Shown here: in pieces, positions 31,818 to 45,700 of the stretch
How positions within the stretch are numbered: position 1 is the first letter of the stretch
How the letters are laid out: the number at the start of each line of letters is the position of its first letter
Source of the DNA: Rhizophagus irregularis
Taxonomy: Eukaryota > Glomeromycota > Glomeromycetes > Glomerales > Glomeraceae
DNA: 64,000 nt
Direction: 5' to 3'
Assembly: GCF_026210795.1 (NCBI RefSeq)
Contig: NC_089430.1
Span: 1,240,001-1,304,000, forward strand
Position numbers and translations under genes: made by a program
Notes under the pieces: model-generated
Database searches by the model: none
Told to the model about the DNA's origin: nothing
The model's input: only the letters and a program-made list of their open reading frames with translations

Positions 31818-33205
31818 AATATATAGAAAGTAAGTAACGAAAGTAAGTAACATAAAGTCACATGATCTATTACGTTACTTTTCTTATTATATAAGGTACG
31901 GAACGTAAATTTTTTTGGTAAATACTTTACGTTACTCCTTATATTTGCACATGATCGCGTCATGTTTATTTGTTTATCGAATCTCGTTTTCAATATAGGT
32001 TCATTTCCTCAGTTCCTTCCGGTTCTGCAATTAAGGTTCAGTTGTTTTAGTTGTTTTTGACTTTACGTTTCGTTTCTTACTCATTTTTTTATTTTTTTAT
32101 TTTGTTTCTGTTTCATATTTCGTTTTTCACTAATTTTATTTCATTTTTTTTAGATATTTTAGTTCTTTCAGTTCTAAAATTAATAAAGGTATATTTTTTA
32201 TTTTTTATTTATTGTTTTTTATTTCGTTTTTATCTTATATTTCGTTTCTTACTAACTTCATGATAGGAGGTTGGGTAATGATAGGAAACCAAGTAAAAAA
32301 TAAACCATAAAGTAAAAAAAAAATGATCATTTTTTTATTTTTTGTCTCTCATCATTTTTCACCTCATATAACTTCTCATTATTTATTTCTATTACATCTT
32401 TTCATTTTCCATTATTTCTTTTTCTCTCCTGTTTACTTCCCATCATTTCTTTTTGTCTCTCATCACTTCTTTTCGTATCCCATCACTCCTCTTTGTCTCA
32501 CATCACTCCTTTTCATCTCCCATCATTCTTCTTCGTCTCCCATCACTTCTTTTCGCTTCCCATCACTCCTTTTTATCTCCCATCATGTTTTTTGTTTCCT
32601 ATCACTTCTCATTGCTCTTTTTTACTCCCTTTCATCTTCTATTACTTTCCATTACTCCATTGTTATTTCATTTTTTTATTAGCATCTTTTTCCTTGATCA
32701 TTATAATTTACTTATCTTTTTTATTTATTGTTATTGTTTTTTTATTTGTATCACTTCATTAAAATAAATATGGTAATTTTTTTCTTTAAAATCAAAAATG
32801 TGACTTAAATTTTAATATATGCAAAATAAAATTTCATTAAATAAGATTATTTTGAATTAAATATGTTTGCAAAAAAATTTTTTAAAATATCTTCGCAATA
32901 AAATTTAAGTTTAACCGATCAAAAATTAGCTAAGATAAACAATCAGCCATCAGCCGATTAATAAATTTACTCTATATATTGTGCATCATGTGACAATTGT
33001 GACATACTTGAAAAAAAAACCCCAGGCGATGATCTCCCAGGTGACCCTTATATTATTTTCTGTAGAGTAACGTAAAGTAAATATAATTGACTTTACGTTC
33101 CGACCGTTCCGTGCTTTATATAAGGGGAGTAACGTAAATTGACCTAAAATAGTAATTTTACGTTACTTACTTAGCCAATTTCCGTTACTCACTTACTACC
33201 TGCCG
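31818..33205. mobile_element. Possible Mutator-like non-autonomous element
   Basis: The 10-bp sequence CGTTAAAATG is repeated directly at 31808-31817 and 33206-33215. Just inside, imperfect inverted repeats of about 90-150 bp face each other: AGTAAGTAACGAAAGTAAGTAAC, TTACGTTACT, TTATATAAGG and ACGGAACG on the left, their complements on the right. Long inverted ends with 9-11-bp duplications suggest a MULE. The outermost ~10 bases match poorly, so the exact ends are uncertain. The inside is pyrimidine-rich and non-coding. Confidence 0.6.
32441..32600. repeat. 20-bp minisatellite, eight units
   Basis: Units of the form CATCACTYCTTTTCGTCTCC follow one another with an exact 20-bp period. As 20 is not divisible by three and the repeat lacks stops, all three plus-strand frames are open here; none is a gene. 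Confidence 0.92.
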
Positions 33206-33215
33206 CGTTAAAATG

Positions 33216-34029
33216 GTTAAATTATGAACGTTTTACAATTAAAAATTTTTATAATGTTTATTAAATGTCAATAAATTTAAATTTAAATTTATTGTTTATT
33301 TAATTATGTAATCACTTAAAATTTTCATTAACAGTTTTTGGAATGCTCAAGGTATCAAATGCGGCGTATACTATTTAGCCAGCAATCTAGATCGTTCTAT
33401 GAACACAGGTGCGTCGATCAGTTAACATTCAGCCCATTCAAGCTCTTCAAGCCCTTCAAGCTCTACCGTATATTAAAATATCAATCTTCTAATCATCTAC
33501 TTCGTGGTGTGACATTTTTATGAATAATTGATTTTCAATTTTGAGAGAAAAAAAGGGAAGTAAAATAAGAGAAATATTTACATTTTCATGAAGGAAATTG
33601 GTTTATACCATTTTTGTAAGCAAGCATAAGGATAAATTAAGTATTGTTTAAATCTAATAATTTATGCGTTTCCTTCCCTTTTATGGCAAGAGAATTTCGA
33701 TCTCGGAAAAATACTAATCAACAATTAATTTACTCTGTTTGCATACATTATTACATACAATAACTTTAACTTTGTTAATTATTTGCATTTATTTGCATCT
33801 ATTAATATGGTTCCGTGGCGTCAGTTTGTATCACCTTTTTTTTAAAAAAAATAAATAAATAAATAACAATAATAAAAATAATAAATAACTTTCCAGCGTA
33901 AAAAAAATAGAAAGAAAAATAATTATAATAATAACTTTACAAAATAAAAAAAGAAAAGAAAAAATCAAAATTAAAAATTAGAGGTTCGTCTTTGATATTT
34001 GGTATATACAGTATTGGTAGATAAGAATT

Positions 34030-34069
<40 letters not shown>

Positions 34070-34879
34070 CGATAAAATTCATATGAGCTCTCACCGTATG
34101 AGATCTTAATTTGGTTTGGTCTATGATGTAATTGAGGATCGGTTTTATCCTATTTTACATTGATTTAACGCTTTCGGGAATGCGTGCGAGAGATGTTGAA
34201 ACGTGGAAAAAACAAATTAGCCAATTTTGTCAATTTAAATAGAGTTGATAATCTTAGCTTTGTTCATAACAATACGCTTAAAATCGATGAGTCACAATAT
34301 ATTTTATTTTTATAATTATTAAAAATATATTCACCAATTATTTCTAGTTATAATACTTTGAAAAGAAAATTATTTATTTATTTATAGATAATAGTTTAAA
34401 AAAAATATCCTGTAGGGTATTAACACGAATTTGCCGCAAGAAATTGTCATTTGATCTCGAGTTTGTTTATTCATATGATATTATTTGATTGAAAAAGTTA
34501 GCTCGTAGGATTAATCTCTAGCATATAAAGGCAGTCTTTTATCTAAATCACGTGATTTTGAGAATAATAAAAACTATTGTTATAAATATATTTTAATCAT
34601 GACTTTGGATTGTTAAATATAAATCATTAACCAACAGAATACTTTTATTAATTGCAACAATATTAAAGAAAAATGCTAGCGTTCAATATAAAAGGGGTGT
34701 CATTTTTCCAATTTTTTTAGTTTTTTTTCAAGAAATTTCAAAAATTCTCAAAAAAAAAAAAATTATTACTCAAATAACACATATAAGATTCTAATATGTA
34801 AGTCCAGTAAGATACGGTATTTTTATTGCAACTTTAAAAATAAAATTTATTCAATAATTATTTTACATAAAACAGAAAA
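33216..34879. other. AT-rich intergenic stretch
   Basis: No gene is supported; the 61-codon frame at 33338-33523 lacks protein features. A run of 27 A lies at 34037-34063. The block 33800-34000 is A-rich. The region just upstream of 34880 may hold a promoter. Confidence 0.5.
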
Positions 34880-35116
34880 ATGTCCTCGCGTGATTCATCA
34901 TCCAACTATTTTGCCAGAATATCTTCGATTTTAGATGGCCCCCCAACCCTTCCCCCACTATCATGGGTCTTCGAAAATTTAATTAATAATACCAATAATG
35001 GAACAAACCATACTCTTTCACCTCTTCGCATACAAAACCATATCAAAATATTACCAACTCTTGAACCCGCTTATAGACCAACTCAAGAACAATTAAATCT
35101 TCCATTAACATTATAA
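34880..35116 (+). CDS. Small Pro/Asn-rich hypothetical protein, 78 residues
   Basis: An ATG in a good context (ACAGAAAAATG) opens a 78-codon frame with balanced amino-acid use (MSSRDSSSNYFARISSILDG; LEPAYRPTQEQLNLPLTL), unlike the low-complexity frames of this window. AATAAA-like signals follow within 120 bp (CAATAAATATT at 35218). No signal peptide, membrane segment or known domain is visible. It has no close neighbour. It may be a real small gene or the last exon of a longer one. Confidence 0.45.
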   Translation: MSSRDSSSNYFARISSILDGPPTLPPLSWVFENLINNTNNGTNHTLSPLRIQNHIKILPTLEPAYRPTQEQLNLPLTL

Positions 35117-38100
35117 ATATTTTTTTTTTCCTAGTATCAATAATAATAATATATCACAAGTTTTTGTATTTTACCATTTTTGTATAAATATTTAGCTAAT
35201 TACATTACCGAATTTTCAATAAATATTTTTGTTTATATTTTGTCAATATAAACTTTTTCCATTTTCCTCATGTTTGATCTTATAAAAAATATATATATAT
35301 ATAAATTTCTTTTTAATCTAAAGTGTATTTTAATGATTCAATTTTCAAATTCCATAAAAGGTAAATAAAAAAAAAGTGAACTCGAATTTAACATATCTCT
35401 CACTTGTTAGGTATACAATACGATGCCTATTAGACGACAATGAACACCCTTCACAATATAATCATAAGCTGCCAAAGTACGGATAATTTTGTTTTCGAAC
35501 TTTAGACTACAATAACGTGTCAATTTTACCAGTAAAATATTGTGTTAAGTAAAATATTGATTAAGCTAAAACAATGATCTAAATTTTACTTACCTTTATA
35601 AAAAATTCTTCAAGTATCGTGATGAGTTAGAAAACAGCAAATATCCTCTCATCAACTGTAACCTCGTCCACGTATCAAATTGTCATACAGCCTTTGAAAG
35701 TTGGTATGTCGAACCCACAAATCGAAGAGACAATAATAATTCTCTGATTCACAAACCCATTTCTTTTACAATGCTGTACGTCATCAATGTTATAAAAAAA
35801 GTTATTATTAACGAATGCATAAGTTTTTACAAAAAGGGTGATTAATTGATTATGCTTACTTCATGGAATGATCCTTAAACAGTAAGTAATAATTGAGGCA
35901 TCCTGAATGATATTTTGTTCTTTCATGGAAGAACGCTGGAATGAAAAATGATTGTTTCATTTTTTTTTAAAAAAAAAAATGCAATTTTTTACTGTGCGAC
36001 TCAAATCTACTTATGTAAATTTGCATTTAAACAATATTGGTAAAGTTATGCCTTACGTCTCTTCAAGCTAAAACTTATTTTTATGCGGACTTTCAGAAAC
36101 TTTTCCTAAAGTATGGACTGTGATACATTGTACACAACCGAATAAACAAGGGTATTTATACATGCGAACGTATACTCTCGCATACTTCTGTAAAAAGGAA
36201 TATGAACAGAGATAGAAAATGAAAAATAATACAAATTTCTTATAACATATGAATGATTACAAATAGTTCAAAATTGAGAATCTTGGGTGGGTGTCATTAA
36301 CAACAAACAAAGAAAATTGCTTATCTTAATTCCTCAAGTTTGAAAATTTATGGTAACTTTTTTTGTTGTCTTCACTAAACCAAATTAACTTTATTTAAGT
36401 ACATAACATATAAATATTTAAATGGAATAATTCGGAGATATAAAATGCCTCTATTTGATTCGTCTCAACAGGACGATCTAGTGATGATGTAAAAGTTTTT
36501 TAACCTCCATCTTTCAACAATGAGATTTCTTTAAATGAAAATAGACTTAACATAAATGTTGTAATCATAAAAGAATGGTGATAAGATTTATATTGTTTGT
36601 ATCATAATCAACACGTCATAATTTCATAATTTCGTTAGCATGTCCAAAAATTATTATGACATATTATATCTGAGAGATCAATGAAAAAAAAGATCTGCAT
36701 GAACTTCCCTTAATTGGTGTAGCACGACAGCGCCTTTTAAAAATTCAAACATTTTTCTCGTACTAAAATAATTTAATGAGAGTATTTATTAAACGTAAAT
36801 TTTTACTGAGAGACAAGAATTCAAAATTACCTTTTCATAACAAAAGTTCCGCTGTAATTCACAAAATAAATCTTTTCTATCTTCATTCTACAAGACGCCC
36901 ATTATTTCATAACCGTCAATCTAGAGATTATCAATTATATAAATTTACGAAATCTTTATAAAATTAATGGATATTGAGATTTTCAAGAAAAATTAATCAG
37001 TGGTGAATATGAAGTGAAGGTATTTGTATTTGTATTCTTGAAGATAGTTTGAATATACTACTCCGATATCAATTGCTTGATGTAGTTAATTATGACCATA
37101 AATGATACAAACTTACAATGTGAAAAATATTTAATGATATTAATTATTTTTAAATTTATTCAGGTAATAGAGAAGTTTGATTCTCTTTTTTCTTTATTGG
37201 AATTGATAGCGAGAGACCTAAATACATTATTAAGTCAAATCCTTTAATGCTTGAAATTATTTATTTAACGGTAAATGAAATCACCGAGATAGATTGACGT
37301 ATCATAAATATTGTTTTATTCACTTTAATAACAAATTATCTTTTCCATTTATTTCTGTTGCCATTCTTTGATTTCCATATCTAGGTGTACATTTTTGGAT
37401 CCTAGACATGAAAAGATCAGGTAATTATGCAGACTCTATAGATATTATGGACTCTGATCTCCTAATTCCAAAGGATGGAAACTTCACTATAAGTCTATAA
37501 CCAAATGGTTTTTTAAGAGTTGATGAACTCAGAAATTTCATGATCCTACATGATTTGTAAAACGGGATTCTTTATTTCCATTATTTTTTAATGTCTTTGC
37601 ATATTTCTATAAGTCAAAAATTAGTAAAAGTTGCATACGTTGCCTTTAACTAACAGGTTCTTTGATACATCTCAAAAATTTTTAACCGCCAGGGTAAACC
37701 GATCGATAGTTAATATAGAGCGGTGGACAGCTAAACATTAATGATCGTCACTAACGGAAATATCTGTATTTTATATGATCACATATGTTGGGTAATTTAG
37801 AGTTCAAGAATTAATTATTGGTAAAAATTTTTTAAAATATTTTTATTTTTTATTGTTAAATTATAAAAGTGTAAAATGTACTGAATTTATTGGAAATATT
37901 TTTACAGGAGGAGCGGAAGAATTTTTTGGTTACAAATCTCCAAAAATAATTTTAAAGCTAATGGAGAAATAAAAAAATGCAAAAATGAAATGAAAATAAA
38001 CAAGATCATTAAATGAACCAAATTGAAAACAAGGTTAAAAACAAAGGGGAAAATGAACAAAATCAAAAGTAGAGAAAGTATAGATGAAAAAGATAAAAGA

Positions 38101-39779
38101 ATCAACCAAAAATAGACGAAAAAATGGGAATATAATTAAAAAGAAACCGAAAATGAATACCATAGAAAAGCGTAATAAAACACTTAAATCAAGATATTGA
38201 CTCAAGAGAAATGAAGTAAAGGGGGTAGACGACGAGTATATCTTTATTGAGTCTGTCTGATGATCTTTCTGAATCCAGTCATATCAATTTTTAGCACAGT
38301 CATAAAACTAAATCTACATGACCGATCTACATTTTATTTTTTTTCTTCATGTAGATTTAAATAAACATTTTTTTATACAATAAAATGTTTAAAAACTTAT
38401 AACAAAAATTAATTGCATCTTAATTTATTGAAACAAGAGGTTTCTAGCAATTTATACTATATCATTTACTAAAACCATTATCTCATTAAATATTTAATAG
38501 TAAAAAAAAAAATTTTTTTTTAATAAAGCGAACAGCAAAAAAAAAAATCGTGTAAATCAAGCTTGATAACAAATTGGATTTTAAGCGAATCACTGGACCG
38601 ATGATCTGGACCAAAATTCACATGACTATGCTAAAATTGTCGTTACTGGACTCTGAAAGATCATTGGACCAGACACCGTAAGGCATAACTTTTTTTAATA
38701 CATGTAATATTTTTGTGTACAAAATAATATAAATTGGCACATTAATACTAATGAAAAATAATAACCAATTTGTCATGTCAAACTCTCGTAACAGAATACA
38801 TTACTGTAAAAGCATATAAATATGACTATACCCTTTTTAGCTAAGATTCATTATTTTATTTTACATTGTATGCTGTATGGTATCAATATTTGTTGAATAA
38901 AATTGGTAATATGTTACCTAAACCTAGACAGCATCCACACACTATATACTATATATATTTTAATTAACTTTAAAAAAATAAACAAACAAATCAATAATCA
39001 TTTATTTTTATAGAAGCTTTAGGAGGGAAGAACATGTATTGTGCTAATATCTTGATTTTCCTTAGGTGTAAAGAACGTGAACCGTTCCAAAATTAATTTG
39101 TCGATGATTATTATTGACTCAATAATAATAGAGGAGATACAAGGTAATTTTACAAGCATCCTTGTTTGTATTCAAAATATAAAGTGCTATGATTTGGTGC
39201 TCTATCTTTAATATCAGAGAATGTTAAAGTTTGATACATTCATGGATCCCTGCTTAAATGGCCCGCACTATGACTTTGACTGACTTTGACTTGAGTTAAC
39301 TCGTAGAGATAGAAGCTATTATGAACTCATATCCTCACTAGTTTCCATACTATTCCATGCATTAATAGTATATTCAAATTTTAATTTGAAATTCACAATT
39401 AAACAAATTCATAATCAAAATATGATTATTATTAGATTCCTTCTTTTCATAATATAATAATGTTTTAAATGGGAAAACAATTACGGCAGCAATTTTTTAG
39501 ATAATTGTGATACACATTTTATACGATTATAGCATTCAGCAAGAAAAAATTATGTCATTACAACATTACGCCAGATTACACCATAGCAGCCAGGCTATAT
39601 TTCGATAGTTTCTAATCTCTTAACAATATCATACTTTATAAATCATAAATATACGTACATAAATTCCTGCAAAAGATTTTACTAAATAATGTTCATTTGA
39701 CATATATATATAATTTAATAAGAATCTCAAAACAATAAGAATTGGAAATTTTAACTTGATTTATCCCATATTATACTTA
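35117..39779. other. 4.7-kb region without recognised gene
   Basis: No long frame, splice-linked exon chain or RNA gene is visible. Small frames at 36776-36961 and 37902-38105 show no protein character. Base composition is slightly less extreme than in pure AT deserts, so decayed elements are possible. The end of the large GTPase gene (stop at 39780) borders it. Confidence 0.5.
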
Positions 39780-42700
39780 TTATACTTTCTTCAATGAAGC
39801 TGGTTCATGATTTCTTAAACTGTCTTCTACGTAATTAAAATAATTCGCTAATTTGCCCGCATCAGCAGTACTAGTAAATTGACATCGTAGAGCATTTTTG
39901 GATGATGGATTCTGTGGATGATAAGATTGTGCAATCTCTGCCATTTTGTTTAAAGAGTTACTATGTCGATCACTACCAAATAATACCGTATACAGGTATA
40001 ACGGAGAACTGAAATTTTCAAAGATTTTTTTAAAAAATAGGGTCATTAAATGAATTTTAATCTAAAAAAAATAAAAAATAACTAATAAACTAATTACCCT
40101 TTTTCTTTATTTTGTTTACAAATAGCATTAAGTTGATTTGTTGGAGTTCCGCATTCTCTATCAGATAAGAATATAATGACATTTACTCTAAAATAAAATT
40201 ATAAATAAATAAGTTATACAAAATAGTTAATGTATTTAACTTATTCAAATGAACGTACTTTGTAGGATCAAAGTGAGTTTCAATCAAAACTCCGGCTTTC
40301 TGAATTGCACTATCAAAATTTATTAAACCACAAGCTTCGTATTGGAGCATTGAATTTAACAAATCTTTCAGATTTGTTAAATCTTGATATTCAAATGGGA
40401 CTATAGTCTAGATTATATCGATGATTAGAGTATATCTTTTGAATAAATATGAGTTCAAATTTAAATATCATTAAGTGTAAAACAGAATACCTTATGGTTG
40501 AACAAGACTAATGAAATTCTATCAGTCATAGTGGAATTTCTACGTGCATTCATAAATAAGTATACCTATATTAATAGTAAATCTAGTTAACGAAAACTAA
40601 GGTTGGATTGGTTAATTGAATATCATTTAATATTACCGCTTGATAAACTGCGCCAATCCTATTATTATGCTTCTTTGTTAAATCATTATAAATTGGAAAG
40701 TCTTGAATCGGTTTAATATCTTGCTTAGTCATAGAACTTGAATAATCCAAAACAAAGATAATGTGAAAAGGAGTATTTGGTTTTTCACAATTAAAATAAT
40801 GCCCATCTGAAGATACATATCCATAATCATTTGGAGGTTTTGATATTGGGGCATGGAAAAGTTGTAATTCACAAAATGATGATTTAGATTTATGTTTTTT
40901 ATCGGGACATTGATGATCACATTTTGTAAATTCTTGTTGTTCTTGACAAGTATGAGGGTCTAATGTCAAATAAAACAATTTAAATATACATAAAGCATAT
41001 TTATTAGGGGGGTACTGATGAACTTTTTATGTATTTTATACCTTTGAAGCCTGTTCGCTCCCAGAAAAGTTTGTGAGAAATAAAATCTTTTGGCTTATCA
41101 GGATTAGGCGAAACTTTCACTGATTAAAGAATAACAACGGTAATATGTAAATAAGTTCATTTAATGAAAAAAGAATTATAAATTACCATTGATGTGTTGC
41201 ATATCCCGGCTCAGTTCGCAATTTTCATCATTTTGGCAATAATCAATATGGCGATGTCTGCCTAAATCTTTACAAAACTAATACAGAGAAAGAAAATTAA
41301 TATATATTATTATTATTATAAATCTATATTAGTGTAATACTTACTAAATTGCAAAGAACAAACGTTTTTTGATCACTAACTCTTAAATTGTATCAAACAA
41401 ATAGACATTTTAATTAAAACAAAACATCATATTTACTAGATTTTTCCTTAATGATTTATATACTATACCCTGCATATACAAATTCATCTCCTGTGAATTC
41501 AGTTTGTGTCATATTTATACCATGTCTTGTGTCATGAAAATGCGGATGTCCATAAGGTAATGTACACTAATTTCATTTAGTCTTTTTAATATTATATTGT
41601 AATCGACAAAAAATGAAATTATATAATTAAACATAAAATCTTGAGATACATACATAATATTCGCAGAACTGACATTTTTTATCACAATAGTGATCTTCAT
41701 TATGCGTATGTTTTCCAGCATGCTCAAATTCATTCGGAGGAATCATTTTATTACATTTTAATTTCTCACTTAATTGAATATACTATTTTTAATAAATTAT
41801 CAAAGGCTTAAGAGTTAATACATTTTATCATATTATTAACATTATACATTAAAATTGTACCTTTGTATATGTAATAACAGTTCCTTCGACTCTACCCTTA
41901 TAAGTTTCTTCTTGCTTTTTAGGTTCAGTCACCACATTACATATACCATCTTCTTCGCATAATTCACGACATTGATGCTCTTTCCTTTAATCAAAAATAT
42001 TTTTTTAATTAATTAACATTCATTCAGAAAGAAAATAATGAAAATAATTATAAGAGTATAGTACATACCCACAAAAATGATTAACTTGCTGTGAGTCAGA
42101 AAAAGCATGAAAGTGATCATCACTTTGACATCTTTCCTTGCAATCTGGAATTGGACATTGAATTGGACAAGTTGTATTTTCACAACGATGAAAATAATGA
42201 TGTTCTTTATATGATATAGTACATTTATTTGGGCAACGATAATCTCCTTTTGTGTTGTGTATTGATAATGAACAATCTTTTCCACAATAATGATTACGTT
42301 TTGATTGACATAAATGTTCGCCATCATCATGTCCAAATTTCTTAGAACAAAATTTTTGACAGTTAAACTTGCCAATAAGGAAACATGTTTTACCACATAA
42401 ATGAATCATTTTGGCACAAGCATGTTTTCCTTTATGTCCAGCCTTGTGTTTACATTCTGGGGTTGGATTGTCGTTGTGGGCTTCACTAAAGTGACAAGGA
42501 AAATGGCACTTATGATCGGTTAAACAGTCATGATTTTCTTTGTGATCATGATTTTTCACGCATTTCAAACCACATTGATAACATGTTAATCCACACAAAG
42601 TCCATAGACGTGTAAGTTCATCTATTTTTTGATTCAATGCATATCTTCCATCAGTTATGTCACTATTATCTTGTGGAAATTTGGCAGTATTTTGCAAATA

Positions 42701-45700
42701 CCAATTTTTAACACGTGAAGTTCGACGTTTAATAATATCCTTTAAGAATCTATCAAAGTTAGAAAACCATTCATTATCATCAGATGATTCTTTTCGTGAT
42801 TGTTTAGTTGTCTCGAAATGGGTTCTTAAATACTCGGAAAGTTGGATGAAAAATTCATCAACATCATCATTGATATCTGGAAACAATTTAATTGGGTTTC
42901 CATCATTCAAAAAATCAATTGGGCCATAAATTGGTTCTTCAGAATCATGATTCTATTGGAATGAATAGATTAGATACACATATCTCTCATTAAGAGTTAT
43001 ATACGCTATATTCATTATAACAAAAGAGTGTATTTACCACAAGAGGTATAATAACGGGATCTTTTTGCTCTATACCATAAGATACAGCAATTGGAAGTAA
43101 TCTTTTTAAAGTTGCAACACGTATATGTATGAGGTTTTCGTTTAATGAACTCCAATCACATATCTAAATTTCAAGATGTAAAAATTAAAGAAAAAGAATA
43201 CTCATCATTAGACATAGCGCTTACAAACCTTCAATTTAGCCATGATTACTTTCGTATTTTGCAAGAAAGTTTTGGCATTGTCATATTTTGTTTCTTTTCT
43301 ATCTAGCAGCATTTTAATTTTTGATAGCCTTTCAAACCATGCTACGTCATGAAAATCAGGCAAAGCCATAATATTTAATTCATCTCCATACATTTTTGTA
43401 ATAAAATTATCTATTCCTTCCTAAAACCTTAAATTAGCTTTTTTAAAGATATACACTGTTTATATAATTTTTATTTTAATTACCTCTGCAATTAATTTCT
43501 CCAATTTTAATTGAAGCTCGTTAATAATACCATCCTTATCTGCTTTAGGCACGTCTTTAATGATAATACAGAGTCTTACCTGAAAAATAATAATAAATAA
43601 TATGCAATGTTTGGGTTTAAATATTTAATTATATCATAATTATGATTTACCTTTGGATCCGACTCAAATAACTTTACGCCAGCTTGTAAGTTTTGAAACA
43701 TTTTTGCATCTCTATTTATGGTGTATTTATTCTTTTGTAATTAAACAATTTATTGATCATATTAGTAAAAATACAAAGCAAGAGCCAAATAATATAATAC
43801 AACAGTATAATTAATATAATTACTTTATTATAGAGAACAAGATTTGAAACAACTGTATTAAAGAGTGTTAGAAACATATCTAAGAATTTATTAATTGGCA
43901 AAATATAGTTAGATCACGATAAATAAATAGATAATTTGTAGATACACTTTAGCACATGCCTTCTTGTGAAGTTCCTTCAAAAGATCTTAATCCTTCAAAA
44001 TCGAGCGCGACATAAATACATTCTTTTGTATTAACTATAAATATAAAAAGTTAATAAAATGTATTTTGATGGAGTAAAAAAAAAGTTTAAACCCTACCTA
44101 ATGACATCCATACTCCTTCAGTACAACGCTAAAACAAGTTAGTAAATATTTAGAATTAATCAAAAAATTTAAAAAATTTAAAAAGATATACTACATACCT
44201 TACATACTGTTGCTGGCACATCAAATGTAGTTCCAACAAGATGGTTTAACATAAATGATTTTCCACATGATTGTTCACCCATGCTTGAAATAATTTTTAC
44301 TTTTTTATTACTAAAATGCTTGAAGATTCCCTCATACCATCCAAAAGATATGTTTTTTGATATAATTTCTACATGACGACGATCATCTCCAAGTTCAATT
44401 AGATGGTTTTCATCCGAAGATAATCCATCCTTGAGTGGCTGAAATAAGTTGTTTCTTGCTACAGCAATTTGTATAGGAATTAGACAACAAAGTTGAATAA
44501 TCCATTCTCCTAACTGATATTCTGATGAAAATTTCTTTTGAAATTCCACATTTTCAATATCAAGTTCTTGAAAAGTCATAACTGATGTAGAAAATTTCTT
44601 TAATATATTTGCAGGCTTCTTTGTCAAACGCTTTAAATTGTCAAATATTTTAGTAGTATATTTTTCAAATTTCTCGCCATATTTTTCAATGTTGCCGCTT
44701 TCATCAATATCAAGAACTACTTTTAAACTAAGAGGGCGACTTTGTTCAGGATCGATACAGCTATCAATTGGATATTTTTCAAACATTAATTTATAAGGAT
44801 TGATAAGATCATTTGATTTTGTTCTCTGAAGCGCAAGTGAACGATTTCGCTTGTAATGTTGGAAACGATATATCATCTTCTTATGGACCAATAATAAAGA
44901 ATTAAAACATCCATTATTTAAATCGAGTGAGATCAAATGAGTTTGTTGGTTATCGATACAGGAAATTTGAAGAAACTCCAAGAATTTAAAATTTAATGGT
45001 AAATCAATAACTGAAAAATAAAAGAAAATAAATATTAGTAAATTCATAAACTTTTAATAATACAAAAGAAAATTTAAATTATGAACCTTTATTAACAGGA
45101 CCTCCATATTCTCCGGAAAAATAAACGTAAACACGATTTATCTCCTTAATACCATTATTATAGTCACGTTGTTTTTTATCATCAGTAGAAATAATTGAAT
45201 CAAATTCTTCAGATTTATCTTTCAATATTTCTTTCGTAAATGCCACAATATAAGAACCATCTGGGGAACTTAAAACATTCACTAGATTAGACGGAAACTT
45301 ACAATCTACTCGGAATTGAGGATACATGATATTAAAAATACGTGCTCGACCACAATTCTCGACAAAGCAAAGTTTCTCAGTGTCTTTGATGAACAGAAAA
45401 TATTTAATGCTCGGTATATTACTATACCATTGCAATAATTGAATATTTGCATAACATCGATTTAACCTTGATCGATTATCGCCAAAAGAAAATACGTCAA
45501 GCTAATGTTACATTTTTTATATAAAAAATAAATTAGACGAAAAAATGCATTACAAAATTAAAATAAACTAGGGACTTATATCAAATACCTTAACTTCTTT
45601 CGTATTATATATTGCGAGAAGCCCTTTTGGTTCATTAACTGCAATAATAAAATTTTCATCTGTATTCAATAGTTTAAATGGTTTAATAGTCGAATGCGAT

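Noticed and set aside
32323-32767. Three overlapping plus-strand frames
   Set aside because: All lie over a 20-bp repeat that cannot hold one frame; composition is simple.
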